A stretch of DNA of 47,026 nt. Origin: Verrucomicrobiota bacterium (GTDB taxonomy: Bacteria; Verrucomicrobiota; Verrucomicrobiia; Limisphaerales; VHCN01). This document shows, piece after piece, positions 8,597 through 17,019 of the stretch. Position numbers and translations under genes: made by a program. The first letter of the stretch is position 1; every line of letters begins with the position of its first letter. The notes under the pieces were generated by a model that saw nothing but the letters and a program-made list of their open reading frames with translations, was not told where the DNA came from and ran no database searches. The DNA lies in contig VHCN01000022.1 in assembly GCA_016871675.1 (NCBI GenBank), forward strand, positions 1 through 47,026, written 5' to 3'.

Positions 8597-9025
8597 CTAC
8601 GCCTTCACCGTGATCTTCGACCAGTTCAAGTGGTGGCGGGCAGCAAAGGCTGCGAAATCCCGCTCGTGCTCGATCAACACGGCGCGCACCACGGAAGATT
8701 CGTCGGCGAAGCCGTAATCCGGCGTCGAGTCAGGGATCAAGTCCACCTGCCGGTGGGCATACACGAGCGCGAACGTCGCCGCTGCCACGCTGACCAGCGG
8801 GATTTCCAGGTCCGCCCGTTCCACGTAGTCCTCGATGACGTCGGCGAGGAACTCGAGCTGCTCGACGAGGTGCGGAAACTTCGGCGCATGCATCTGCGCG
8901 AACTCGAGCTTGAGCATCGGCAGCTTGCGATGAACGCCCGCGAGGATCTTCGGGGTGATCTGCCCCGCGCCGTGCCGGACGAATTTCAGGATTTCAGCCA
9001 CGGGCGGAGTGTGTGCCCGCGGCAA
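8597..9025 (-). CDS. DUF1232 (YkvA)-like protein
   Basis: 142 residues. The C-terminal part reads VYAHRQVDLIPDSTPDYGFADESSVVRAVL, close to the DUF1232 core pattern (hydrophobic stretch, DLIPD, Pro, Gly, acidic pair). Quoting in parts: VDLIPDSTPDYGFADESS is the diagnostic piece. The N-terminal 80 residues are helical and basic. DUF1232 proteins are small, often membrane-associated and of unknown function. The start at MPRAHTPPVAEILK is the only in-frame ATG of suitable length. It is convergent with the aldolase gene and 28 bp downstream of the uronate-isomerase-like gene on the same strand. The family assignment is moderate because the second Asp of the usual DD is Glu. Confidence 0.6.
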   Translation of the reverse strand: MPRAHTPPVAEILKFVRHGAGQITPKILAGVHRKLPMLKLEFAQMHAPKFPHLVEQLEFLADVIEDYVERADLEIPLVSVAAATFALVYAHRQVDLIPDSTPDYGFADESSVVRAVLIEHERDFAAFAARHHLNWSKITVKA

Positions 9026-9053
9026 GATGAAGACAAGCCTGCGCTCGGCGCGA

Positions 9054-10442
9054 TCAGCTTCGCGACGCCACCCCGGCCGCGGCGGATGGCGTGCGAGCGG
9101 TCACCGGGCGCGGCGCGGGCTTTGCGCCCGCCGGCTCCCCCCGCGCGGGAACGCCGCAGAACCGCTCAAACTCACCGCCAAACAGCGCCTTCACGTCGCG
9201 CTTGATCTCCATGTGCGTCGGCTCCCAGCCCGTCTGCGCGAGGTCGAGATACTTTTCCACGAGCACTTGCGAGATCACGCGGCGCGAGTGGTCCCACTTG
9301 TAAACGATCTGGTCGAGCACGCGCGCGTCCGAGTGCTGCGGCGTCACGGACAGCCCGATCAGCTCGAGCCGCATGCGGGTCATCTCGTTGACCAGGTGCG
9401 GGATGTTGGTGAACCACCAGCAGCCGAACAGGTGCAGGTTGCGGAACTTCCGCGCCGCGACACAGAACTCATGCTGGTTCTCGCGCGAGAGCGCGGTGAT
9501 GAGGAACTTGTTGTCCGGGTGCCCGGCGAAGATCGCTTCGTAGGAGACAACATTGCAGCGGCCGAGGCCGTCGCCGGCGAGGCGCAGTTGCGGGTTCACC
9601 GCGCGGCGCGCGCCGGGCATCATCGCGAACGGCAGGCCGAACTCGCGGCAATGCGGCAGCACCGCCGTGTCCATCAGCCGCGCGCACAAGTGTTCGCCCG
9701 GATACACGAAGTCCGGCGGCAACGACACCATCACGTAACGGGCGTGGATGCGGCGCGACCAGTCGGCGAGGAAACGGCGCACTTCGCCGACCGTGCGGTC
9801 GCTCAGGTCGGAAGATACCTTGTAGCCCCACGCAGCGAGCCTCGGCGCGGTGGTGGGCCAGTCGAGCAACAGCGGATCGATGCGCAGCGCGGCCGTGAAC
9901 CGCTCGTCGCGGGTGAAGCCCTTCTCCCAGACGGCGCGCTCGACGTCGTCGAACGGCGAGTTGGTCATGCAGACGCGGCTGACGTTCGCGATCTCCATGC
10001 ATCGCGTAATGTAGGCGTCGGGCTTCCACCTCGCGAACCACCGGCGGAGTTTGGGCAGGTCGCGCTTCTTCACATCGAGCCCGAGGAGATTCAACGTGGT
10101 AAGCACGCCGCGGCACGCCTCCGACACGGGTGAATGCTGGACGAAAAGCGCGTCCCAGATCAGGTCCGCCTGCCGCGTCTTCGAGAGCGCCCAAAACTTG
10201 TCATACGGCATGTCAAAGTAGCGGAACGCCTCGGCGACGAGGTAGTGATACGTGAGCAAGTCGTCGAGTCCCCACAGCAGCAACCCGCCAAACGCGGGGT
10301 CGTAGAGATGCGTGTGGATGTCGAAAACCTGCGTGTTCGTGACCGCTTTCTCAACCTGGGCGGCGATGGCTTCACGGCGCTCGTCTGGCGTGACTGGGCT
10401 CACGGCGCGCGCAGCATACGAAAGCCCGCGCCGGAATTCCAC
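9054..10442 (-). CDS. Uronate isomerase (UxaC)-like amidohydrolase-superfamily protein
   Basis: 462 residues. The amidohydrolase metal motif HxH is in DIHTHLYDPAFGG (His43 and His45). Further family-like parts are DDLLTYHYLVAEAFRY, an LSRENQHEF segment, and near the C-terminus KWDHSRRVISQVLVEKY. Uronate isomerases interconvert glucuronate/fructuronate or galacturonate/tagaturonate. This sequence belongs to a divergent branch seen in Planctomycetota and Verrucomicrobiota, so the substrate is not certain. The start is uncertain: ATG 10442 lacks a clear ribosome binding site, and the conserved part begins only near residue 20. Neighbouring aldolase and dehydrogenase genes support a uronate role. 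Confidence 0.8.
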   Translation of the reverse strand: MEFRRGLSYAARAVSPVTPDERREAIAAQVEKAVTNTQVFDIHTHLYDPAFGGLLLWGLDDLLTYHYLVAEAFRYFDMPYDKFWALSKTRQADLIWDALFVQHSPVSEACRGVLTTLNLLGLDVKKRDLPKLRRWFARWKPDAYITRCMEIANVSRVCMTNSPFDDVERAVWEKGFTRDERFTAALRIDPLLLDWPTTAPRLAAWGYKVSSDLSDRTVGEVRRFLADWSRRIHARYVMVSLPPDFVYPGEHLCARLMDTAVLPHCREFGLPFAMMPGARRAVNPQLRLAGDGLGRCNVVSYEAIFAGHPDNKFLITALSRENQHEFCVAARKFRNLHLFGCWWFTNIPHLVNEMTRMRLELIGLSVTPQHSDARVLDQIVYKWDHSRRVISQVLVEKYLDLAQTGWEPTHMEIKRDVKALFGGEFERFCGVPARGEPAGAKPAPRPVTARTPSAAAGVASRS

Positions 10443-10529
10443 GGGAAACTGGCCTCACCGCGCGCCGGAACCACCAACCCCATGAGGCAAGCCCGTTCGC
10501 CCGCGCATCGCGAACCGCGCGATCCGGAT

Positions 10530-11486
10530 TCAAGGCCGCGGCGAGGTCCGGAACCACTCGATGAATTTCGGGATGCCGTCCTCGATCTTCACGCGCGGGT
10601 TGTAGTCGAGCCGCGCGCGGGCTTTCGAGATGTCCGCAAACGTGACCGGCACGTCGCCCGGTTGCAATGGCTGCCGGTCGAGCACCGCCTTCCTGCCGAG
10701 CGAAAACTCGAGCAACTCAATCAACCGGCTCAGCGTCACGGTCTGCGATTCGCCGAGGTTGAAGATCTCGAATCCAAACTCGCGCCGCGTGCAGGCGAGG
10801 ATGCCCTCGATCGTATCCGTCACGTAGGTGTAGTCGCGCGCCGTCGAGCCGTCCCCGAAGACCGGGATCGGCTTCCCCGCCTGGATGAGCGACGCAAACT
10901 TGTGGATCGCAAGGTCCGGCCGCTGCCGCGGGCCATACACGGTGAAGAACCGCAGCATCGCCACATCAAATCCGTAAACGTGGTGATACACGTGGCCGAG
11001 CGCCTCACACGCGAGCTTGCTCGCCGCATAAGGCGAGATCGCGCTGAAGATCGGGTCCGACTCCGAGAACGGCACCCTGGCATTCACGCCGTAAACGGAC
11101 GACGAGCTGGCGATGGTGAACTTCTTCACGCCGCGGCTGCGCGCGGCTTCGAGCACGTTCACCGTGCCCTCGACGTTCACGCGCTGGTAAAGTGCCGGCT
11201 CCGCGAGGCTCGGCCGCACCCCGGCGCGCGCGGCGAGATGGATGACTTGGTCGAATCGCTCGCTCCCGAAGAGTTCCTCGACGGCATCGCGGTCGGTGAT
11301 GTCGCCCTGCACGAATGTAAACGGCCGTGCGAGGGCCTGCAGGTTGCGCAACGCCTGCTGCTTGATCGCGGGCGGATAGAAGTCGTTCAAGTCGTCGAAC
11401 GCGCAGACGGAATGCCCCTCGCGCAGCAACCGCTCGCACACGTGCGACCCGATGAAGCCCGCCCCGCCGGTGACCACAACATTCAC
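10530..11486 (-). CDS. NAD-dependent nucleotide-sugar epimerase (UDP-glucuronate 4-epimerase-like)
   Basis: 318 residues, an extended short-chain dehydrogenase. The NAD motif TGGAGFIGSHVCERLL starts at residue 6. The catalytic triad is visible as SSSSVYG and YAASK (Tyr near residue 153). DDLNDFYPPAIKQQ after the second strand and the tail YNPRVKIEDGIPKFIEWFR resemble UDP-glucuronate or UDP-glucose 4-epimerases that supply sugars for cell-surface polysaccharide. The exact sugar cannot be assigned. It lies 87 bp upstream of the uronate-isomerase-like gene on the same strand, so they may be co-transcribed. Confidence 0.92.
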   Translation of the reverse strand: MNVVVTGGAGFIGSHVCERLLREGHSVCAFDDLNDFYPPAIKQQALRNLQALARPFTFVQGDITDRDAVEELFGSERFDQVIHLAARAGVRPSLAEPALYQRVNVEGTVNVLEAARSRGVKKFTIASSSSVYGVNARVPFSESDPIFSAISPYAASKLACEALGHVYHHVYGFDVAMLRFFTVYGPRQRPDLAIHKFASLIQAGKPIPVFGDGSTARDYTYVTDTIEGILACTRREFGFEIFNLGESQTVTLSRLIELLEFSLGRKAVLDRQPLQPGDVPVTFADISKARARLDYNPRVKIEDGIPKFIEWFRTSPRP

Positions 11487-11546
11487 GACGCGACGCTAGC
11501 AAGTCCGGCCGCGCCGTGTCGAGACGCGGGCGTTGTGTCGCTCCAC

Positions 11547-11599
11547 GGTGGAACGCCTCGCGCTTCGAGGCGTCACCGGTCGCAGCGCGACCGGCGCCA
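11547..11599. repeat. Twin-hairpin palindromic repeat, copy 1
   Basis: GGTGGA (11547-11552) is followed by hairpin A (CGCCTCG 11554-11560, CGAGGCG 11566-11572) and hairpin B (CCGGTCGC 11576-11583, GCGACCGG 11587-11594, loop AGC). It lies just downstream of the 3' end of the fusion aminotransferase gene. An inverted, diverged copy is present at 13465-13514, on the other side of that gene. The layout resembles REP/BIME elements. Confidence 0.7.
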
Positions 11600-11607
11600 C
11601 CACGGAC

Positions 11608-13359
11608 TCACGCTGCCCGCAATGCCGTGCGAATCGCCTCCACGATCCGCACATTCTCCTCTGCACTTTTCACCGCGACGCGCAGTGCGTGCGTGCCGAG
11701 TTGCGAGCCCATCGCCGCGGCGTCGCGCAGGAATACCCCGCGGCTGCGGCAGTTCTTCACCACTTCGCCCGCGCGCGGGCCGGACTCGGGCAATTGACAC
11801 AAGACGAAGTTCGCGATGCCGGGCAGCACTTCCAGACCGAGCGCGCGCAAGTCCGCTTCAAGCGCCGTGCGCAGTTGGTGGGTCTCGGCGTAACGCGCCG
11901 CGTAGTAGTCCGCGTCCTGCAAAGCGCGCACCGCGGCGACTTGCGCCGGCAGGCTCACAACCCACGGCGGCGTGATCGCGCGCAACGCCTCGAGCTGATG
12001 CGCGCCCGCGCACAGATACGCCGCGCGCGCCCCGCTGAGCGCGTAGACCTTCGACATGGACTTGCAGACGATCACGTTCCCGGACCGGGCCGCGAAGGCC
12101 TCGAGCGACTCGCCCGCGCCCGCGTAGTCCACGTAGGTTTCGTCCACCCACACGCGCGTGCGCTGCGGCACGCCGAGGAGCAACGCTTCGAGCGCCGCGC
12201 GCGGAATGTTCCGGCCGGTCGGGCTGTTTGGGTTCACAAGCACCACGAGGTCGTAGCGATCCGCGAATGCCGCTTCAAGCCGCGCGAGGTCCACGGCGAA
12301 GCCGTCGCGTCGCGAAAGTGTGAGCCGGTCCACCGTGCAACCGATGACCTTCTCGAGCACATGCGCGTATTCGCCGTAAGTCGGATCGAGGATGAGCGCG
12401 TTCGAGGCGGGCGTGAGCCAGTGGCGCAGCGCGCGGAAGATGAGGTCGGATGAGCCGCCGCCCGGCAGGATGTTCTCGGGCGCGACGCCGCGCGCGTGCG
12501 CGATCGTTTCGATCAAGCCTTCGCAACCCGTCGGCGGCGACGTGCGCAGCAGCCACGGCAAATGCGCGTTCAGCGCGTCGAGCACCGCGGGCGATGGCGG
12601 AAACCACGCGTCCAGCACATCGGCGTTCACAATCGCGTGGCGCCGGTCGAGCGTGTCGAACGTCGGCCCGATGGCGTCGAAAAACGCGCCGCCGTGGAAG
12701 CACGCCGCGGGTTTGCGGAAGGGAAAACTGAGCTGCCAGTCCGTCTTGCCCTCGACGCGGTCGAGCAGTCCGGCGAGTGCCGTCGCCTGCTCGCGCACGG
12801 CGTCCACGGTCGCGTGCAGCACGTCGAAAGTGACCGCCCCGGACTGCACGGAGATGTTCGCGGGCAGGAGGCCGCCGCGCAGGTATAGATCGAGCACTTC
12901 GCGCCGGCCGATGGCCATGATGCGCGTGCCGCCGTGCGATTCCACCCAGCGAAAAGCCGCATACATCAGCAGCACGGCCAATTCGCGCCCGCGATGCGGC
13001 TGCAAAACGGTGAGCAACCGGATTTCATGCAGTCGCGAGTCCACGGCGAATGGCAGCCGCCCGCGCGCGACGTATTTGTCCATCGAATAAGTCCGGCCCG
13101 GTGGCGTGATGCTGATGAATCCCGCGATCTCGCCGTCCGACCTGGCCACGAGATACACGTTGAAATCGTCGAGTGCGTCGCGCAGCCGGCCGGTGGCGTT
13201 GGGCGCATGCTGGCCGAGTTCGCGCGCGAAGACTTCGTGACGGTGACGGTAGATTTCCTCGCGGTCGCGCTCATCGGCGAGGGACAGCGAGAGGCGCGAA
13301 GGCGCGGCGGAGAAACGGCCCGGCTTGGCGGATGGGACAGGAAGCAGTTCAGTTTTCAT
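11608..13359 (-). CDS. Acyltransferase-like (FeeM/GNAT) domain fused to PLP-dependent aminotransferase
   Basis: 583 residues from ATG 13359 (a GTG at 13380 is possible). Residues about 20-200 resemble the N-acyl amino acid synthase/GNAT fold: REEIYRHRHEVFARELGQHA, the ARSDGEIAGFISITPPG strands, and EIRLLTVLQPHRGRELAVLL. Residues about 225-580 are a fold-type I aminotransferase of the histidinol-phosphate type: ILPGGGSSDLIFRAL, LILDPTYGEYAHV, LVNPNSPTGRNIP, VWVDETYVDY and the PLP lysine in CKSMSKVYALSGARAAYLC (Lys437). Both domains look intact. The fusion suggests one enzyme that acylates and transaminates a small amine or amino acid, perhaps for a lipoamino acid or signal. It is flanked by inverted twin-hairpin repeats. 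Confidence 0.85.
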   Translation of the reverse strand: MKTELLPVPSAKPGRFSAAPSRLSLSLADERDREEIYRHRHEVFARELGQHAPNATGRLRDALDDFNVYLVARSDGEIAGFISITPPGRTYSMDKYVARGRLPFAVDSRLHEIRLLTVLQPHRGRELAVLLMYAAFRWVESHGGTRIMAIGRREVLDLYLRGGLLPANISVQSGAVTFDVLHATVDAVREQATALAGLLDRVEGKTDWQLSFPFRKPAACFHGGAFFDAIGPTFDTLDRRHAIVNADVLDAWFPPSPAVLDALNAHLPWLLRTSPPTGCEGLIETIAHARGVAPENILPGGGSSDLIFRALRHWLTPASNALILDPTYGEYAHVLEKVIGCTVDRLTLSRRDGFAVDLARLEAAFADRYDLVVLVNPNSPTGRNIPRAALEALLLGVPQRTRVWVDETYVDYAGAGESLEAFAARSGNVIVCKSMSKVYALSGARAAYLCAGAHQLEALRAITPPWVVSLPAQVAAVRALQDADYYAARYAETHQLRTALEADLRALGLEVLPGIANFVLCQLPESGPRAGEVVKNCRSRGVFLRDAAAMGSQLGTHALRVAVKSAEENVRIVEAIRTALRAA

Positions 13360-13464
13360 GGCGGCGAGAGTAGACGTCACGGCCGCAGCGGCGTGAATTG
13401 AATTTCAGCCGCTGAGCATCGGGAATCCTGATTGCGCGCCGGTGGATGGCGAAGGCCCGAGGCT

Positions 13465-13514
13465 GGCTCCGGTCGCGCTGCGACCGGACGGCTCGCAGCG
13501 CGAGCCGGTCCACC
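13465..13514. repeat. Twin-hairpin palindromic repeat, copy 2 (inverted)
   Basis: Hairpin B (13469-13487, CCGGTCGC, loop GCT, GCGACCGG) is the exact reverse complement of hairpin B in copy 1. Hairpin A (13489-13507) has arms CGGCTCG/CGAGCCG, which differ from copy 1 by paired C-to-G and G-to-C changes that keep the stem. TCCACC (13509-13514) matches the GGTGGA edge of copy 1. Confidence 0.7.
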
Positions 13515-13530
13515 TGCGGCAGCGGCTCGA

Positions 13531-13610
13531 AACCCGGAACCGGGACCTCAGAACTCGAAACTCCGGACTTCGTGGTTCGAACTTTGAACTTTGAACTTTG
13601 AACTTTGAAC
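13531..13610 (+). repeat. Heptamer repeat tract upstream of purC
   Basis: Eleven consecutive 7-bp units in strict register from 13531 to 13607: AACCCGG, AACCGGG, ACCTCAG, AACTCGA, AACTCCG, GACTTCG, TGGTTCG, then four exact AACTTTG units, followed by AAC. The tract ends about 22 bp before the chosen purC ATG. Confidence 0.85.
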
Positions 13611-13631
13611 GCCCCCGCCATCATCGCGGCG

Positions 13632-14537
13632 ATGAATGACGATCCGTTGTTGCAGGTGGAGATTCCCGGGCTGAACAAGCTGCGCAGCGGCAAGGTGCGC
13701 GAGATCTTCGACCTCGGGGACGCGCTGCTGTTCGTCGCGAGCGACCGCATCTCCGCGTTCGACGTCATCATGCCCAACGGCATCCCTCGCAAGGGCGAAG
13801 TGCTCACGCAGGTGTCGAACTTCTGGTTCGACCAGACGGAGAAACTCGTTCCCAACCACCGGCTCGCGCGCGCCGCCGACCCGCTCGCCGTCCCGGCCTT
13901 GGCCGCGCTTCACCCGGGCATCGCCGCGCAGATTGCACGCCGCAGCATGATCGTGAAGAAGGCGGAGCCGCTCGCCATCGAGTGCGTCGTGCGTGGTTAC
14001 CTCGCGGGCTCGGGCTGGAAGGAATACAAATCGCAGGGAACCGTGTGCGGCATCCGTCTGCCCGCAGGCTTGGAGGAATCCGCCGAGCTGCCCGAGCCGA
14101 TCTTCACACCCGCGACGAAGGCGCAGACGGGGCACGACGAAAACATTTCGTTCGACGCCGCGGCGAAGCTCGTCGGCGCGGACATCGCGGGTCGCGCGCG
14201 CGACTTGAGCCTGCACCTCTATAACTTCGCACGCGACTACGCGCGGCAGCGGGGCATCATCATCGCGGACACCAAATTTGAATTCGGAATGTCCGGCGGC
14301 GGGTTGGTGCTGATTGACGAGGTGCTCACGCCCGACTCGTCGCGCTTCTGGCCGGCGGACCGCTACGAGCCGGGGCGCGGCCAGCCGAGCTTCGACAAGC
14401 AGTTTGTGCGCGACTACCTCGAGACGCTCGACTGGAACAAACAGCCGCCCGGCCCCGTGCTGCCCGCGGACATTGTCGCGAAGACGACGGCGAAGTATCT
14501 TGAGGCGTATCAGCGGTTGACGGGGAAGACGCTGTAG
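13632..14537 (+). CDS. purC: Phosphoribosylaminoimidazole-succinocarboxamide synthase
   Basis: 301 residues. SAICAR synthetase joins CAIR and aspartate with ATP in de novo purine synthesis. Family motifs: [37 protein letters not shown], the aspartate/CAIR-site region [26 protein letters not shown] and [13 protein letters not shown]. At about 300 residues it is the longer, yeast-like length class rather than the 240-residue type. ATG 13632 ([20 protein letters not shown]) is preferred over an in-frame TTG at 13605, which falls inside the heptamer tract. No other pur gene is adjacent. Confidence 0.95.
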   Translation: MNDDPLLQVEIPGLNKLRSGKVREIFDLGDALLFVASDRISAFDVIMPNGIPRKGEVLTQVSNFWFDQTEKLVPNHRLARAADPLAVPALAALHPGIAAQIARRSMIVKKAEPLAIECVVRGYLAGSGWKEYKSQGTVCGIRLPAGLEESAELPEPIFTPATKAQTGHDENISFDAAAKLVGADIAGRARDLSLHLYNFARDYARQRGIIIADTKFEFGMSGGGLVLIDEVLTPDSSRFWPADRYEPGRGQPSFDKQFVRDYLETLDWNKQPPGPVLPADIVAKTTAKYLEAYQRLTGKTL

Positions 14538-14654
14538 TCTCGGCGGTTTCGAGGGGCGACACACGACATCACCCCGTCTACATGCGCGGCTAGTTTCGCA
14601 GCCACGAATCCCGAGCTTCTCACTTCGACCGCAGTCCGAGTTCCCGAGCCCGCG

Positions 14655-16286
14655 CTAATTCTTCACCCGCGTCAGTTTCATTGACGCGGCGTCGAACCAC
14701 ACCTCGCCTTTGTTGGCGCGAAGCTCGGCGACGAGGACGACTTCAGTGAGTTCGCCAACCTCGAACTCGTGTTCCAGCGTCGTCCACGCGGCGCTGCCGA
14801 AGAGTTTGTTCACGCGCTGTCCCCCGGAGATTCGCAAGCCTGCGCCGGTGCCGGGGTCGCCCGTGTGGGGTTCGATGCCCGCGGCCTTCGCATCGGCGGT
14901 GAAACGATACTTGCCCGGACCGAGCAGCACGGGCGCACGCCACGAGGCGACGGTGGGCGAGCCCTTCGAAGTGATGTGCAGCGTCGCGCGGCCATCCACC
15001 CTGGGCTGCTCGTGCGCGGGGTCGCCGGAATCCTGCCGCGCCTCCCATCTTGGAATCTTCGCGGTGTTGTCGGCGGCAAACTTCATCGGATCGGGCGGCG
15101 GCGAGCCAAGTTGCTGGCCGATGGCACGATGCCGGGCGACGATGCGGTCGCGCAATGCGGCGACCTGCCCTGCGTGGTCTTGCGCGGCGCGCGGGTTGAT
15201 GGCGGCGAGCGCGGGCCGGATGATCGCGTTGAGGTCGTTCACGCGCGCGATGACTTCCTCGAGATTGAAGGCGTTGGTGTAAGCGGCGCGGGCCTGCTGT
15301 TCGTAGAGTTCGCGGCCCTGCGGCGTGGCCATGAAGCCGGACGCGAGCAGGCCGTTGAGCCCGGCGGGCCGGAGCGCGTGATGGCCGCCGCCGAACATCT
15401 GATCCATGCCGTGCGGGAGGAAAACGAATTTGCCGGACTTGGGGTCGTGATACATCCGGTAGTTGTTCCGGTTGTGAACGTAGCCGTCCCAATGGCTCGT
15501 CATGACTTCCATCGCGAGGAACGAGGCGAACCGCGGCGTGTCGAGCAGTTCGGAGAGCCGCAGCCAGCGTTTTTGCGGGTCAGGCTCGCGCGCGGCGTCC
15601 ACAAGCGCCTTGAGGTCGCGCTGCTCGTTGGGGTCCTCGCCGAGGAGCTTCTGCTTCTTGGCGTCGATGTCCTGGCAGAAGCCGCCGTCGTAGAGGTTGC
15701 CGGAAACATCCTCGAAGTAGCGGTGGAGGAAGTCCTTCGCGAATCCCTCGATGGCGACGTAGAAGCCGAGGTCGCGGCCGTTGAACTCAACGCGGGCATA
15801 CGTGGCGAGCGGCGCGGGCACGCCGGCCTTGTCGAACATCCAGCCGCAGACGTTCTCCGTGATGAAGCTCGGGTCCTGCACGGAGTTGTTGAGGTGCAGC
15901 TTCCGCACGCCCATGAGTTTTTGCGTGTCGATGAACTTCCCGAAGCTGAGCGTCAGCGCGGGCTTGTCATCCACTCCGCGGAAACTCCCCGCGCCGCCCT
16001 TGAGGTGGATGCCCGCGTCCTTGGCGAAGAAATGATCGTTCACCGTGACGTCGCACTTCACGTAGGCGCGGTTGTTCTTGCGGAGTTTGGCCAGTTCCTC
16101 CGGCGCAAGCTTGATCACGAACTTGTGCGCATCGGTCGAGGCGAAGAACGAGTCGCGCCCCGTCGGGCCGCGCGGCACCGCCGCGTGGAGCGATGCGACC
16201 CCAAGCAGGAGCGAGGCGACCAAGCCGAAGCGCAACCGGCGCGATGGGAAATCGGTGTTCAAGCGGACGTGACCCGAGATTGCCAC
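14655..16286 (-). CDS. CotH kinase-family secreted protein
   Basis: 543 residues from GTG 16286. The start is uncertain: an upstream GTG at 16382 and a TTG at 16262 are also in frame. GTG 16286 places a signal peptide (RLRFGLVASLLLGVASLHAA) near the N-terminus, predicting export. CotH-like motifs follow: a beta-rich start, IHLKGGAGSFRGVDDKPALT, KLHLNNSVQDPSFITENV, and the kinase-like active site region FVFLPHGMDQMFGG. CotH proteins are atypical kinases; in Bacillus they phosphorylate spore-coat proteins, and secreted bacterial homologues are mostly uncharacterised. The C-terminal 130 residues form a beta-sandwich-like domain (RATLHITSKGSPTVASWRAP) likely to bind carbohydrate or protein. Confidence 0.85.
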   Translation of the reverse strand: MAISGHVRLNTDFPSRRLRFGLVASLLLGVASLHAAVPRGPTGRDSFFASTDAHKFVIKLAPEELAKLRKNNRAYVKCDVTVNDHFFAKDAGIHLKGGAGSFRGVDDKPALTLSFGKFIDTQKLMGVRKLHLNNSVQDPSFITENVCGWMFDKAGVPAPLATYARVEFNGRDLGFYVAIEGFAKDFLHRYFEDVSGNLYDGGFCQDIDAKKQKLLGEDPNEQRDLKALVDAAREPDPQKRWLRLSELLDTPRFASFLAMEVMTSHWDGYVHNRNNYRMYHDPKSGKFVFLPHGMDQMFGGGHHALRPAGLNGLLASGFMATPQGRELYEQQARAAYTNAFNLEEVIARVNDLNAIIRPALAAINPRAAQDHAGQVAALRDRIVARHRAIGQQLGSPPPDPMKFAADNTAKIPRWEARQDSGDPAHEQPRVDGRATLHITSKGSPTVASWRAPVLLGPGKYRFTADAKAAGIEPHTGDPGTGAGLRISGGQRVNKLFGSAAWTTLEHEFEVGELTEVVLVAELRANKGEVWFDAASMKLTRVKN

Positions 16287-16416
16287 GGGTGGGCGAATGT
16301 TCAAGCGCGGTCGCGCCGGGGCCAATCGCCGCGCATTCGCCTTGAGCGGCGCGGGAAAACCTGACAGCCCTCCACGCGTCACGCTTGCGCCGGGGTCGCC
16401 GTAGTCGGGCGGCGGC

Positions 16417-16923
16417 TCACTTCGCCTCCGGCAGCAGCAGCTCCATGTAAATCACGTCGAGCCAGCGGCCGAACTTGAAGCCCACCTGCCGCAGCCGCGC
16501 CACTTCCACGAAGCCGAACTTCGCGTGCAACCGCACGCTCACGTCGTTGTCCGCGTCGATCCCGGCGATGATCGCGCGAAACCCGCGCGCGTTCGCCGCC
16601 CCGATCAACGGCGGCAGCAGCATCCGGCCGATGCCGAGCCCGCGTTTGTCCGCCGCGACGTAAACCGAGTTCTCCGTCGTGAAGCGGTAGCCGGCGCGGT
16701 CGCGGAAACGGTTCAGCGCGCTCCATCCCACAATACGACTCTCGGCATCAGTGGCGACGAACACCGGATAATCCGTCGCCGCGTGGTCGTCGAACCACGC
16801 CTCGCGCTGCGCCAGCGTGGAGATGTCGTAATCGTAAGTCGCCGTCGTGTGCAGGACGGCGTCGTTGTAGATTTCGAGAATGCCCGCACAGTCTTCACGC
16901 ACGGCCGGGCGGACGGTGAACAT
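16417..16923 (-). CDS. GNAT N-acetyltransferase (phosphinothricin acetyltransferase-like)
   Basis: 168 residues from MFTVRPAVREDCAGILEIYN. It has the GNAT layout: ILEIYNDAVLHTTATYDYD and WFDDHAATDYPVFVA, which are typical of the Pat/Bar branch, then NSVYVAADKRGLGIGRMLLP, the acetyl-CoA-binding motif A (R-G-x-G-x-G/A pattern), and HAKFGFVEVARLRQVGFKFG. Such enzymes acetylate amino-group substrates such as methionine sulfoximine or phosphinothricin in the cytoplasm. The natural substrate here is unknown. The start at 16923 is preferred to 16965 because the first 14 codons of the longer frame precede the conserved first strand. Confidence 0.92.
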   Translation of the reverse strand: MFTVRPAVREDCAGILEIYNDAVLHTTATYDYDISTLAQREAWFDDHAATDYPVFVATDAESRIVGWSALNRFRDRAGYRFTTENSVYVAADKRGLGIGRMLLPPLIGAANARGFRAIIAGIDADNDVSVRLHAKFGFVEVARLRQVGFKFGRWLDVIYMELLLPEAK

Positions 16924-17019
16924 GGGCGCGGATTGTGCAGGGGAGCCTCGCGGCGCGCAAGCCACGTGCCGGGTGATGCCTTGGATTGAGAGGGGAAGCG
17001 AAGCACCGTCGCCGCCGCG

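Noticed and set aside
14538-14654. Terminator between purC and the convergent CotH-like gene
   Set aside because: No convincing stem with a T tract in the 117-bp gap.
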